From: Andeanibacterium sp035497315
GTDB taxonomy: Bacteria > Pseudomonadota > Alphaproteobacteria > Sphingomonadales > Sphingomonadaceae
Length of the DNA: 64,000 nucleotides
Assembly: GCA_035497315.1 (NCBI GenBank)
Contig: DATJDU010000084.1
Location: 38,119 to 102,118, forward strand
Direction: 5' to 3'
Below the pieces are notes generated by a model, which saw only the letters and a list, made by a program, of their open reading frames with translations, was not told where the DNA came from and made no database searches. The translations under genes and the position numbers were made by a program. Shown in pieces: positions 43,050 to 51,602 of the stretch. How positions within the stretch are numbered: position 1 is the first letter of the stretch; each line of letters opens with the position of its first letter.

Positions 43050-45224
43050 TCAGAAGCGGGTGCTGAGCCCCACATTGATCGAGCGGCCACGGCCGGGCAC
43101 CACGCGCAGATCGCCGGTTTCCTTGTAGTCGCCCAGCGACATCCCGCCCAACGGCAGGGCATAGGCCTTGTCGAACAGGTTCTGCGCCTCAAGGCTGAGC
43201 CGCACCCCGCCAACCGTATAGGCCGCGCTGAGGTTCACCAGCGCGTAATCACCGGTGGTCGGCTCGTTACGGGTCACGTCCACCCGGGTCTTTTCCGCCA
43301 CCCATTCCAGCTCCGCGCCCAGTTCCAGCGCGCCCTGGCGATGATCGAGCGAGAGGCGAGCGTTGAACGGCATCTGGCGATAGACCGGCCCGCCGTCGGT
43401 GAGATTATCGCCCCGCAGCCAGGATGCGCTGGCATTCAGGCGCGTGCCGTCCTGCCCTTCGCCGCGCCACAGATCCACGCCGCCCGACACGTCCACACCG
43501 TAGAATTCGGCTTCCTGATTGGCGAATTTCAGCTGCACGAAGGGCGTGGGCATACCCATCATATCCTTCAGCACCTCCACGAACTGCGCGTCGATATAAT
43601 CGCTGACATGGGTGTAATAGGGCGCGATCCGCAGCGACCAGCCCTGCGTGCCACCGCCCAGCGCCAGCGCCAGGCTTACCGTATCGGCCCGCTCCGGCTT
43701 GAGGTCCAGATTGCCGACATAGCCATTGCCGTCGCCATACCAGCCGATCATCCGGCTCGCCATCGAGCCCCTGCCCCAGGTGTAACGCTCATAGATATTG
43801 GGCGAGCGCGCCTTGTGGGCATAGCCCAGTTCCAGCGCGGCCATATCCGACGCCTGCCAGGCGAGCAGGAAGGACCCCGACCAATTATTATCCGTGCGCT
43901 TGTGGTCCGCCGCATTGAAGGCATTGGCAGCCATCACATCGGCCATCTGCATCATGCCGGTGCCATAGGGCTGGACATCGCCCGTATCCATTTCCACCCG
44001 GTCGTAACGGATGCCCGCAGTGGTGCGGACAGAGTCGCTCCAATGGCGTTCCCATTCGGCGAAACCGCCCAGCCGGTCACGCGTGGCGGCATTGATGTTC
44101 ACGAATTCATTCGGGCCCATCATCATGCTGCCGGCCACGGGCGGCCAGTAATCATCAAGCCATTGGTGGTGATATTCGCCACCCAGCCGCACGGTGTCAT
44201 GCATCGAAAGCGGCAGTTCGACCTTGGCCGAACCGTCGAAGCTGTGAACCTCGGTGTTCATCGGCATGGAACCGGGAAGCTTGTCTTCCAGGAAGTTCAT
44301 CACATGGTCGGTGTCGCGATAAGCGGCGGCAAGGTCCAGCTTGCCCCAGTCGAACACGCCGCGATAGCTGGCGTTGAGGAACCAGCTCTTGTTCGAGACC
44401 ATGTCCATCCACTGGTTCACGAAGCCTTCGTAGGGCGAGAAGTGATAGCCGCCCTTGAGCTGGAACAGGTTCGATCCGCTCTGCACCGCCAGCGCCAGCG
44501 CATGGTCGGTCTTGGCATATTCGCTGGAGCGTACCATCCCGTCGTCCCCGCCGCCGTCATATTGGTCGGACTGGGTGTAGGAGCCTGTGTAGGTGGCGCT
44601 GACATGCCGGCTGGCAGCCGTCAGCTTCACCGCGCCGCCGAAGCCGTCGCCATTGGAACGGTAGAAGGTCGATGCCTCACCCGTCAGCAGCATCGTATCG
44701 CTGACGGAGAATTGCGGCGGGGCGGAATCCACCGCGATCACGCCGCCGATATTGTCGCCGCCCTTGCTGACCGGCGCGACGCCCGTGAGCACCCGGATCG
44801 AAGCCACATTCTGCGGATCGGTGTAGGACAGCGGCGAGTTCATGTCATTGGGGCAGGACATGTCGATCGTCTGCCCATCCACCAGCACGGTAAGGCGCTG
44901 TTCGGAAAGGCCCCGGATCGCGGGCATGGAGGAAAAACCACCCCCGGTCGCCACGTTCACGCCGGGAATACGGGCCAGCACTTCGGCCGTATCGCTGGTG
45001 GAAGCCTGCCGGCGGGCAATGGAACTGCGGCCCATTTCGCCGCCGGAGATCGGCCCGGTAATGACGACCGCGCCCTCGTCTCCCGCTTCGAGCTGATCGG
45101 CGGGGGTGGCGGTATCGTCGGATGGGGCGGCTTCCTCGGCAAAGGCCGGGGCGGCAAGGGAAAGAGTGGCAAGGCAGCAGCCGGCGGCAAGCGCGGCGCG
45201 AAAAGCGGAAATGCGAAGTGTCAT
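43050..45224 (-). CDS. TonB-dependent copper receptor (OprC/NosA-like)
   Basis: This 724-residue outer-membrane receptor has a signal peptide ending near AAPAFAEE, a plug domain (VEVL-type region STSDTAEVLARIPGVNV, RGLSEQRLTVLVDG) and a beta-barrel ending in VGLSTRF with terminal Phe. The plug contains CPNDM (Cys124, Met128) and the barrel HVM (His307, Met309), matching in pattern and spacing the CxxxM...HxM copper site of Pseudomonas OprC. The barrel is rich in Met. The ATG at 45224 gives the signal peptide. A DUF2946 gene lies just upstream on the same strand. Confidence 0.88.
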   Translation of the reverse strand: MTLRISAFRAALAAGCCLATLSLAAPAFAEEAAPSDDTATPADQLEAGDEGAVVITGPISGGEMGRSSIARRQASTSDTAEVLARIPGVNVATGGGFSSMPAIRGLSEQRLTVLVDGQTIDMSCPNDMNSPLSYTDPQNVASIRVLTGVAPVSKGGDNIGGVIAVDSAPPQFSVSDTMLLTGEASTFYRSNGDGFGGAVKLTAASRHVSATYTGSYTQSDQYDGGGDDGMVRSSEYAKTDHALALAVQSGSNLFQLKGGYHFSPYEGFVNQWMDMVSNKSWFLNASYRGVFDWGKLDLAAAYRDTDHVMNFLEDKLPGSMPMNTEVHSFDGSAKVELPLSMHDTVRLGGEYHHQWLDDYWPPVAGSMMMGPNEFVNINAATRDRLGGFAEWERHWSDSVRTTAGIRYDRVEMDTGDVQPYGTGMMQMADVMAANAFNAADHKRTDNNWSGSFLLAWQASDMAALELGYAHKARSPNIYERYTWGRGSMASRMIGWYGDGNGYVGNLDLKPERADTVSLALALGGGTQGWSLRIAPYYTHVSDYIDAQFVEVLKDMMGMPTPFVQLKFANQEAEFYGVDVSGGVDLWRGEGQDGTRLNASASWLRGDNLTDGGPVYRQMPFNARLSLDHRQGALELGAELEWVAEKTRVDVTRNEPTTGDYALVNLSAAYTVGGVRLSLEAQNLFDKAYALPLGGMSLGDYKETGDLRVVPGRGRSINVGLSTRF

Positions 45225-45341
45225 TGATTCTGTGTCCCGTTTGTCCCCCTCATGGGGATCGGCCTGACATATCGGCCCGCCTCGCTTCACCGGCGGGCAG
45301 GCGGCATCATGCGGGCATGGCCGGGCAAACCGGCCAGCCGG

Positions 45342-45740
45342 TCAGGCGCGGGCGGGCGGGCCGCGCAGGGGCGGCGAGGCAAAGGGAATGGGGCGCAGCA
45401 CGGGCGGCGCCAGCGGGGCAAAGCCCAGCAGCAGGATGAACACCAGCGCCGCTGCCAGCAGCAGCGGATCGGTGGCCCCCAGCCCGCCCAGCGAAAGGGC
45501 GGTATAGGGGCAGTGGCTGGCTTCCTGCGCGCGGGTAGTGTCAAGATCGCCCTTCTTGCCGGGGATCGCGACTTCGATGGTCTTCACGTTCTGCCCGTCG
45601 CAAATGCGCAGGGTCAGCGTCGCGCCTGTGGCGTCCACCATATAGCCTACCGGCACAACGGCCTTGAGGCACAGCGCGAGCGCCAGCAGCAGGGCTGCAA
45701 GATGGCGATGGCGCATAAGGAGGAACCGGAGTCCGGACAT
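45342..45740 (-). CDS. DUF2946 protein
   Basis: This 132-residue protein has an N-terminal helix (about 9-32), the stretch LKAVVPVGYM, LTLRICDG and SHCPYTALS, and a second hydrophobic helix (about 88-108). Two Cys in the exported part (ICDG and HCPY) and the DUF2946 layout suggest periplasmic metal handling. DUF2946 genes often sit beside copper TonB receptors, as here. The ATG at 45740 has AGAGGGG upstream. Confidence 0.85.
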   Translation of the reverse strand: MSGLRFLLMRHRHLAALLLALALCLKAVVPVGYMVDATGATLTLRICDGQNVKTIEVAIPGKKGDLDTTRAQEASHCPYTALSLGGLGATDPLLLAAALVFILLLGFAPLAPPVLRPIPFASPPLRGPPARA

Positions 45741-45789
45741 GGCCGCCCCTCTAATCCAATTCTGCGCGAATGGAATTGATTTTGGCCAA

Positions 45790-46425
45790 TCAGCCTGCCC
45801 GCACGCGCTTCACCACATCCATCAGGCCGGTGATATTCATTGCGCCGGGCACGATATAGCTGCCGATCACCATTCCGGGCGTTCCCTCCAGCTGAAGCTG
45901 GGCCGCCTGGCTTTCGGTCTGCCGCATCAGCGCATCGATCTTCCCACGATTGGCGGCAAGGTCGGCCTGAAGCCTTTCCCAATCCACCCGTGCGGTTCGC
46001 GCCGCGGCCTTGAGCGCGGTCTCGTCCAACTTGCCCTGTGTGCGCATCAGCGCATCGTGGAAAGCGGCATGGCGGCCCTGGAATTGCGAAGCGATGGCAA
46101 GCCGTGCCGCGCGCTGGGAAAGCGCGCCGAACACCGGCCAGTCGCGATAGACCACCCGCACCCTGGGATCGCGCTGCAGCAGGTCCATCAGCGAGAGATG
46201 CTGTTTCTTGCAATAGGCGCATTGGTAATCGAAATAGAGCACAATGGTGACGTCATAGGCCTTGGGCTTCACCCCCGGTGCCAGCGGCGCTTCGGCCAGC
46301 GATGCGCGGAAGGCCCCGCCCGGATCGCCCGCCGGGGCAGCACCTGCCAGCATCAGCCCCGCAACAACTGGGAACAGGGGGGCGAACAGCCGCGCGAAAG
46401 CAAAGGTCCGACTTTTCATACCCAT
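45790..46425 (-). CDS. DsbA-like thioredoxin-fold protein
   Basis: This 211-residue protein has a signal peptide (ending near AGAAPAG) and a DsbA fold with active site CAYC in YFDYQCAYCKKQH and the cis-Pro loop EGTPGMVIG. It is probably a periplasmic disulfide oxidoreductase. ATGs at 46425 and 46419 are both possible. It lies 49 bases upstream of the DUF2946 gene and 7 bases after a spermidine-synthase-like gene, so a four-gene unit ending in the copper receptor is plausible. Confidence 0.9.
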   Translation of the reverse strand: MGMKSRTFAFARLFAPLFPVVAGLMLAGAAPAGDPGGAFRASLAEAPLAPGVKPKAYDVTIVLYFDYQCAYCKKQHLSLMDLLQRDPRVRVVYRDWPVFGALSQRAARLAIASQFQGRHAAFHDALMRTQGKLDETALKAAARTARVDWERLQADLAANRGKIDALMRQTESQAAQLQLEGTPGMVIGSYIVPGAMNITGLMDVVKRVRAG

Positions 46426-46432
46426 CGCGATT

Positions 46433-47113
46433 TCATCCCCGGCTGGCGTGGCGGGCAAACCAGATGACATGCTTGGCGCCCTTGCCATTGCTGCGCGCCC
46501 GCACCGCCACTTCCTCCACATCGAAGCGCGCCCTGCGCAGGCGCCCGACAAAGGAAGGGTCCGGCCCGGCGGACCAGATTGCCAGCACCCCGCCCGGGCG
46601 CAGCGCCTCGCGCGCGGCCAGCAGGCCCTGTCGCGAATAAATCCGGTCATTCTCCTGCCGCACCAGACCGTCCGGCCCGTTATCGACATCCAGCAGAATC
46701 GCATCATAGGTGTTGCGGGCATTGGCGATCACCAGCCCGACATCTTCCTCGACCAGCCGCACGCGCGGATCGTCAAGGCAGCCGGCGGCCAGTTCAGCCA
46801 TTGGCCCGCGCGCCCATTCGATGATCTTGGGCACCAGTTCGACCACGGTCAGCTTCGCATCCTTGCCAAGCACCGCCAGCGCGGCGCGCAAGGTGAAGCC
46901 CATGCCATAGCCGCCGATCAGCAGATGGGGGGCGCGCTGCCCGGCGATCCGCTCGCAGCTCATGGTGGCGAGCGCCTGTTCGGAACCGCTCATCCGCGTG
47001 CTCATCAGCTCGTTGCGGTCGAGCACGATCATGAAATCGCCGCCATGGCGGAACAGGCGCAATTCCTCCCCGCCCGGCACAAGCGCCGTGTCGATCAGCT
47101 CACGGGCGATCAT
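46433..47113 (-). CDS. spermidine synthase-like methyltransferase-fold protein
   Basis: This 226-residue protein has the Rossmann motif LLIGGYGMGFTLRAAL, the acidic strand VELVPKIIEWAR and ILLDVDNGPDGL. It resembles spermidine/spermine synthase-fold proteins but is shorter than SpeE (about 280 residues) and lacks a clear polyamine-site GGGDG motif. It may be a SAM-dependent methyltransferase. It follows engB by 9 bases. Confidence 0.8.
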   Translation of the reverse strand: MIARELIDTALVPGGEELRLFRHGGDFMIVLDRNELMSTRMSGSEQALATMSCERIAGQRAPHLLIGGYGMGFTLRAALAVLGKDAKLTVVELVPKIIEWARGPMAELAAGCLDDPRVRLVEEDVGLVIANARNTYDAILLDVDNGPDGLVRQENDRIYSRQGLLAAREALRPGGVLAIWSAGPDPSFVGRLRRARFDVEEVAVRARSNGKGAKHVIWFARHASRG

Positions 47114-47122
47114 CGCGGGCGA

Positions 47123-47764
47123 TTACAGCTCGACATCGGCCAGCACGGCGGCGCGCAATTCGTCGATGCCCATCTTCTTTTCGGCAGAGGTCACGTGGAT
47201 CACCGGGAAAGCGGCAGAATGCTTGCGCGCTTCAGCCTCGGTCGCGGCGATGGCGGCGGCAAGGTCGCTCGCCTTGATCTTGTCGGCCTTGGTCAGCACC
47301 ACGCGATAGACGGCAGCGGCCTCATCGAGCATGTCCATCATCTCGACATCGACCGGCTTGGGGCCGTGGCGCGCATCGATCAGCACCAGTGTGCGCTTCA
47401 GCACCTGCCGCCCGCGCAGGAAATCGCGCACCAGCATCTTCCAGCGGGCCACTACCTTGGGCGGCGCCTTGGCGAAGCCATAGCCGGGCATGTCGACCAG
47501 CCGGAACCGGGTGGGATCGCCCACTTCGAAGAAATTCAGTTCCTGCGTTCGGCCCGGCGTCACCGAAGCGCGCGCGATGGAGCGCCTGCCGGTCAGCGCG
47601 TTGAGCAGCGAGCTTTTGCCCACGTTGGAGCGCCCGCAAAAGGCGATCTCCGGCACGGTCGGATCGGGCAGGAACTTCAAATCCGGGGCGGATTTGAGAA
47701 ACTCCACCCGCCCCGAGAAGAGCTTGCCGGCACGCTCGGCCAGATCGTCGATTTCATCGGTCAT
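47123..47764 (-). CDS. yihA: ribosome biogenesis GTPase EngB/YsxC
   Basis: EngB is an essential GTPase for 50S assembly. The 213-residue protein has G1 GRSNVGKSSLLN, G3 DMPGYG, G4 TKAD and a G2-region RASVTPGRTQ. It follows yidC by 17 bases in the conserved rpmH-rnpA-yidD-yidC cluster. Confidence 0.96.
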   Translation of the reverse strand: MTDEIDDLAERAGKLFSGRVEFLKSAPDLKFLPDPTVPEIAFCGRSNVGKSSLLNALTGRRSIARASVTPGRTQELNFFEVGDPTRFRLVDMPGYGFAKAPPKVVARWKMLVRDFLRGRQVLKRTLVLIDARHGPKPVDVEMMDMLDEAAAVYRVVLTKADKIKASDLAAAIAATEAEARKHSAAFPVIHVTSAEKKMGIDELRAAVLADVEL

Positions 47765-47781
47765 GGCGAGCGGGAAACCCC

Positions 47782-49566
47782 TCAGCCCTTTCTGTCGCGG
47801 GACTTGGCCCGGTTATCGTCAACCTTGTCCTTTGTCGCCTGCGCCTTCAGCTGCGGATGGCGGCTGTAGAGATAGGCCTGCTGAGCGATGGTGAGCAGGT
47901 TGGACGTGCACCAATAGAGCAGAAGGCCTGCGGCGAAGGGTGCCATCACGAACATCAGCACCCACGGCATGAACATGAACATCTGCTGCTGCACAGGGTC
48001 CATCTGGGCCGGGTTCAGCTTGAACTGCAGGAACATCGTGATGCCCAGCAGCACTGCCAGCGGCCCGATCGCCAGGAAGCTGGGGGGCGTGAAGTCCAGC
48101 AGGCCGAACAGGTTCAGTATATGCGCCGGATCGGGCGCCGAAAGATCCCTGATCCACAGCACGAAGGGCTGGTGGCGCATGTCGATCGACAGGATGAGGC
48201 ATTTGTAGAGTGCGAAGAAGATCGGAATCTGCAGCAGCAGCGGCAGGCAGCCCGCCAGCGGATTGACGCCCTCTGCCTTGTAGAGCGCCATGATTTCCTG
48301 CTGCTGCTTCTGCTTGTCGTCCTTGTAGCGTTCCTGCAGCGCCTTCATCTTGGGCTGGATCGCGCGCATCGCGGCCATGGAGGCGAACTGCTTCTGCGCG
48401 ACGGGGAACATCAGCCCGCGGATCACCACGGTGAGCAACATGATCGCCACGCCGAAATTGCCGACCAGCGCAAACAGGTGCTTGAGCAGCCACAGGATCG
48501 GCTTGACGAGGATTTCGAACCAGCCCCAGTCGATCGCACGGCTGAAATTGGGAATGCCGCTGGCTTCATAATCGCCCAGCATGCCGCTTTCCTTGGCCCC
48601 GGCAAAGACGCGGGTGGTGCGGGTGGCGGCCTTGCCGGCGGGTACGGTGATGGGCTGGTAATTGAGATCGGCCTGGAAGGCTTCCCCGCCCAGCGAGCGG
48701 AACTGCGCCTCGGCATCCTGGCCGTCCTGCGCGATCAGCGCGGCGAGCCAGTAGATGTCCGTGAAACCGAGCCAGTCGGGCCGGCCCGAAGGCTTTTCGC
48801 TGCCGCTTTCGGCCAGATCGTCATAATCCGGACCGTAAGTCACCGAACCGTCGAACGCGCCGATGGGGCCGGAATGGACGTTCCACGTATCCCCGCTGGC
48901 GGTCTTGCTGGTGCGCTTGATCAGCGCGAAAGGCCGCACCACCACGGGAGCGGAGCCATTGTTGGATACGCTCTGCTCGGCCGTGATCATATAGCGATCG
49001 TCGACCGAGAGCTTGATGGTGAAGAACTGGCCCTTCTGATTGTCCCAGCTGAGCGTTACGGGCTTGCCCGGCGCAAGCGGACCGCCGGAAGCCTGCCACG
49101 CCGTATCGGGCGTGGTTTCCAGCTTGCCGTCCATCACGAAGCCGAACTGGCTGAAATATTGTGCCGGCGTACCCGAGGGCGAGAACAGGCGCACCGGATC
49201 GCTGCCCTTCTCGATGTCCTGGCGATATTTGTTGAGCGTCAGATCGTCGATCCGTGCGCCCACCGGGTTGATCGAGCCGGAAATGTCGGGCGCGGCGATC
49301 TTCACGCGGGCAGGCGCGGCCAGATCGGAGGCCAGATCCTTCTGTTCCTCCGCAATGTCGGCCGCATTGTGCAGGCCGCCTTCGCGATTGGTGCGCGAAT
49401 GGCGCAGCTTGTCGTCTTCCGAAGAGGATGAGCCGGCCGCCTGCGTCTGCTCGACCACGGGGGTCCGGGCGGGCTGGGGGAAATACCAGCGCGAGAAGGC
49501 ATCCCAGCCAAACAGCATCACCGCGCTGAGCACGACGAACAAGATGATGTTGCGCTTATTGTCCAC
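47782..49566 (-). CDS. yidC: membrane protein insertase YidC
   Basis: YidC inserts and folds inner-membrane proteins alone or with SecYEG. It starts with GTG at 49566 (VDNKRNIILFVVLSAVMLFG), giving 594 residues. The first helix is followed by a large periplasmic domain (about 30-360) and five C-terminal helices, including GVNPLAGCLPLLLQIPIFFAL. The basic C-terminal tail is expected for ribosome contact. Length is normal for Gram-negatives. Confidence 0.97.
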   Translation of the reverse strand: MDNKRNIILFVVLSAVMLFGWDAFSRWYFPQPARTPVVEQTQAAGSSSSEDDKLRHSRTNREGGLHNAADIAEEQKDLASDLAAPARVKIAAPDISGSINPVGARIDDLTLNKYRQDIEKGSDPVRLFSPSGTPAQYFSQFGFVMDGKLETTPDTAWQASGGPLAPGKPVTLSWDNQKGQFFTIKLSVDDRYMITAEQSVSNNGSAPVVVRPFALIKRTSKTASGDTWNVHSGPIGAFDGSVTYGPDYDDLAESGSEKPSGRPDWLGFTDIYWLAALIAQDGQDAEAQFRSLGGEAFQADLNYQPITVPAGKAATRTTRVFAGAKESGMLGDYEASGIPNFSRAIDWGWFEILVKPILWLLKHLFALVGNFGVAIMLLTVVIRGLMFPVAQKQFASMAAMRAIQPKMKALQERYKDDKQKQQQEIMALYKAEGVNPLAGCLPLLLQIPIFFALYKCLILSIDMRHQPFVLWIRDLSAPDPAHILNLFGLLDFTPPSFLAIGPLAVLLGITMFLQFKLNPAQMDPVQQQMFMFMPWVLMFVMAPFAAGLLLYWCTSNLLTIAQQAYLYSRHPQLKAQATKDKVDDNRAKSRDRKG

Positions 49567-49628
49567 TGGCGATCCTGCTTCCGGTCAATTCTTCGGTCGG
49601 TCGTGCCGCAAAGGGCTGCACGGGCTTC

Positions 49629-49838
49629 TTACGGCACGGGGTCATAACCATGTCCCCCCCAAGGGTGGCAGCGCAATAGACGCTTGAGCGCAAGCCATCC
49701 ACCCTTGATCGCACCATATTTCTCCAGCGCCTCGATCGCATATTGCGAGCAGGAAGGCGCATAGCGGCACGACGGAGGCAGGATTCGGGAAGGCCCAATC
49801 TGCCAGAAGCGCGCCACAAGGATCATTATTCGCTTCAT
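49629..49838 (-). CDS. yidD: membrane protein insertion efficiency factor YidD
   Basis: This 69-residue protein has the YidD core RILPPSCRYAPSCSQYAIEALEKYG (split here only by naming) and HPWGGHGYDPVP at the end, with three conserved Cys. It assists YidC. Its ATG overlaps the rnpA stop as ATGA, so it is translationally coupled. Confidence 0.95.
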   Translation of the reverse strand: MKRIMILVARFWQIGPSRILPPSCRYAPSCSQYAIEALEKYGAIKGGWLALKRLLRCHPWGGHGYDPVP

Positions 49839-50209
49839 CGCCGTTTCCCGCGCGGACGGCGCGGCGCATCCCCCTTGCCCTGGGCGGCCCGTTGCAGGGC
49901 CAATGCCAGTTCTTCCCGCAGCCGGGCGAAATCGCGTTCAATCCCGCCCTCGCGGCCGATCAGAACATGGTCATGATCGGGCAGGCCTTCAAGCGGCAGC
50001 GTCGCGCGCAGCAATTCGCGAAAGCGGCGCTTCATGCGATTGCGCACCACCGCATTGCCGATTTTCTTGGTAACGGTGATGCCGAAGCGAAGGCCCTGCC
50101 CTCCATTGGGCCGGGCAAGCAGCACAAAGCCGGGGCGCGCCACGCGCAGCCCATGATTCGCGGCGAGAAAATCCGCCCGTTTGCGCAAGGTTCGAAGTTC
50201 CGGCGGCAT
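49835..50209 (-). CDS. rnpA: ribonuclease P protein component
   Basis: RnpA is the protein subunit of RNase P, which matures tRNA 5' ends. The 124-residue basic protein has the RNR motif region VVRNRMKRRFRELLR and an N-terminal LRKRADFLAA. It lies between rpmH and yidD. A long inverted repeat precedes it. Confidence 0.96.
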   Translation of the reverse strand: MPPELRTLRKRADFLAANHGLRVARPGFVLLARPNGGQGLRFGITVTKKIGNAVVRNRMKRRFRELLRATLPLEGLPDHDHVLIGREGGIERDFARLREELALALQRAAQGKGDAPRRPRGKRR

Positions 50210-50279
50210 GGCCCTGTCGTTAGCTGCCCCCGTGTGGCGGGCCGGGCATGGTAGCCGGAAAGCCCGTGTGCCGGAAGCG

Positions 50280-50345
50280 GCACCGGCCCGCTTCCTTGCC
50301 CGGCCGCCCCAAAAGGAACGGCAAGGAAAGGAAGCGGGCCGGTGC
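50280..50345. repeat. 18-bp perfect inverted repeat between rpmH and rnpA
   Basis: Arms 50280-50297 and 50328-50345 are exact reverse complements, with a 30-base spacer holding a second 7-bp pairing (50294-50300 with 50320-50326). In the rpmH-rnpA transcript it would form a very stable stem-loop and may set mRNA processing or attenuation between the two genes. Confidence 0.7.
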
Positions 50346-50392
50346 GATGCGCAGGGCCCGACAGCAGCCGGACCCGCGAAAACGCCGTTAAA

Positions 50393-50527
50393 TCAGGCGC
50401 TCAGCTTCTTGCGGCCGCGCGCGCGGCGAGCGGCAAGAACCTTGCGGCCGCCGACAGTGGCCTTGCGGGCACGGAACCCGTGGCGGCGGCTGCGCACGAG
50501 ATTGCTCGGCTGGAAAGTGCGCTTCAT
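50393..50527 (-). CDS. rpmH: 50S ribosomal protein L34
   Basis: This 44-residue very basic protein (MKRTFQPSNLVRSRRHGFRA at the start, GRKKLSA at the end) is L34. The start codon is the ATG at 50527 and the stop the TGA at 50393-50395. It heads the conserved rpmH-rnpA-yidD-yidC-engB cluster. Confidence 0.97.
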   Translation of the reverse strand: MKRTFQPSNLVRSRRHGFRARKATVGGRKVLAARRARGRKKLSA

Positions 50528-50630
50528 GATCTGAACCCTTCAGAAATTCCAAACTACGCGCCGCTTGCACGGCGCCAACAAAAAAGCCGCCCGCCCTTGG
50601 ACGAGACGACCATTGAGATTGGGGGCGCGG

Positions 50631-51425
50631 TTAGTTGAGCAGCGCCGCCAAGTCAAGATATGCCAGCCTTGGCGAGCGATCTTCCGCCAGCGGTGGTGCC
50701 GCCGCCGGCAGGGGCACCACCGACGGCGGCGCATGTAGTGCCCACCCGTTTCGCACCCAGCCGCGCATTTCCTCGGCGGAAAGCCAGCGGGCGTCCTCGA
50801 ACGGCACTGAATTCGTCATGGCATAGAAGGCCTGCGCTTCTTCGCCAGTCATGCCCATTTCTCGGTAATAATTGATATATTTGCGGTTCTCGGGCGCGCC
50901 ACTTGCATAATCGCCTGCCTGCCTGCCCGAATCGTCTTCCCAGGCATGCACGGCAAAGCGCGCTCCATCCTCGATATCACGCTGCGCACCCGCCAGGAAC
51001 AGCTCGACCGCTCCTGAACGGACCGAACCGCCGCGCGGCACATGGGTGGAAATGCCAGCGCGGCGAATCATTCGGCCAAGCTGCAGATTGGCGATATCGT
51101 CGAATGTGCCGGGGCACTCGATCATCTCCAGCGTGGCGAGACCCGGATAATCGCGCAGCATCGCGGCGAACTGGGCCGGGCTGCGCTCATCCGTGATGCC
51201 CACCAAAGCAGCACGACTTTCATCCATCACGCGGAAGGGGCCATAGGTAGCGATACCCGCCACCTGTTCCAGCGGAACGCCGGACACGAAGCGGTCGGCA
51301 TGGCTCGCCGCCAGGCCTTCTTCCACCACTCCATATTCCCACACTTCCTCCACCGTCACCCGCGCATGGGCGGGTACGGCAAGAAGCGCGGCAAATGCGG
51401 CAAGGAAGGCGGCGACCCGTTTCAT
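50631..51425 (-). CDS. secreted protein with ClpP/crotonase-like fold (COG3904-like)
   Basis: This 264-residue protein has a signal peptide (ending PAHA near residue 21). The region TLEMIECPGTFDDIANLQLG followed by IRRAGISTHVPRGGSVRSGA and VELFLAGAQR matches the layout of periplasmic COG3904 proteins of the ClpP fold, in which a Ser in a CxSxC/A-like element sits after the helix. Usual Cys and Gly residues there are changed, so activity is doubtful. The C-terminus is a Pro/Ala-rich tail. It lies upstream of rpmH and divergent from the YifB gene. Confidence 0.55.
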   Translation of the reverse strand: MKRVAAFLAAFAALLAVPAHARVTVEEVWEYGVVEEGLAASHADRFVSGVPLEQVAGIATYGPFRVMDESRAALVGITDERSPAQFAAMLRDYPGLATLEMIECPGTFDDIANLQLGRMIRRAGISTHVPRGGSVRSGAVELFLAGAQRDIEDGARFAVHAWEDDSGRQAGDYASGAPENRKYINYYREMGMTGEEAQAFYAMTNSVPFEDARWLSAEEMRGWVRNGWALHAPPSVVPLPAAAPPLAEDRSPRLAYLDLAALLN

Positions 51426-51602
51426 CGCCTGCGAATCTGGGCCGCAGGGACCTGCGCAAGCGTGACCAAACCTCCTTTACGGGTTCTTCACCCTGTTCTC
51501 GGCGTTTCCCCTTAGGTCCGAAGCGGAGGGAATGGCCCGAGGGCGATGGACAGCGCTGCGCGCGGCGCTATCGTCCCGGCCGCACAGGGTATTGGGGGTC
51601 TC

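Noticed and set aside
43341..45227. 628-codon plus-strand ORF
   Set aside because: It is antisense to the copper TonB receptor, rich in His/Arg/Gly as expected of a shadow frame, and has no recognisable domain.
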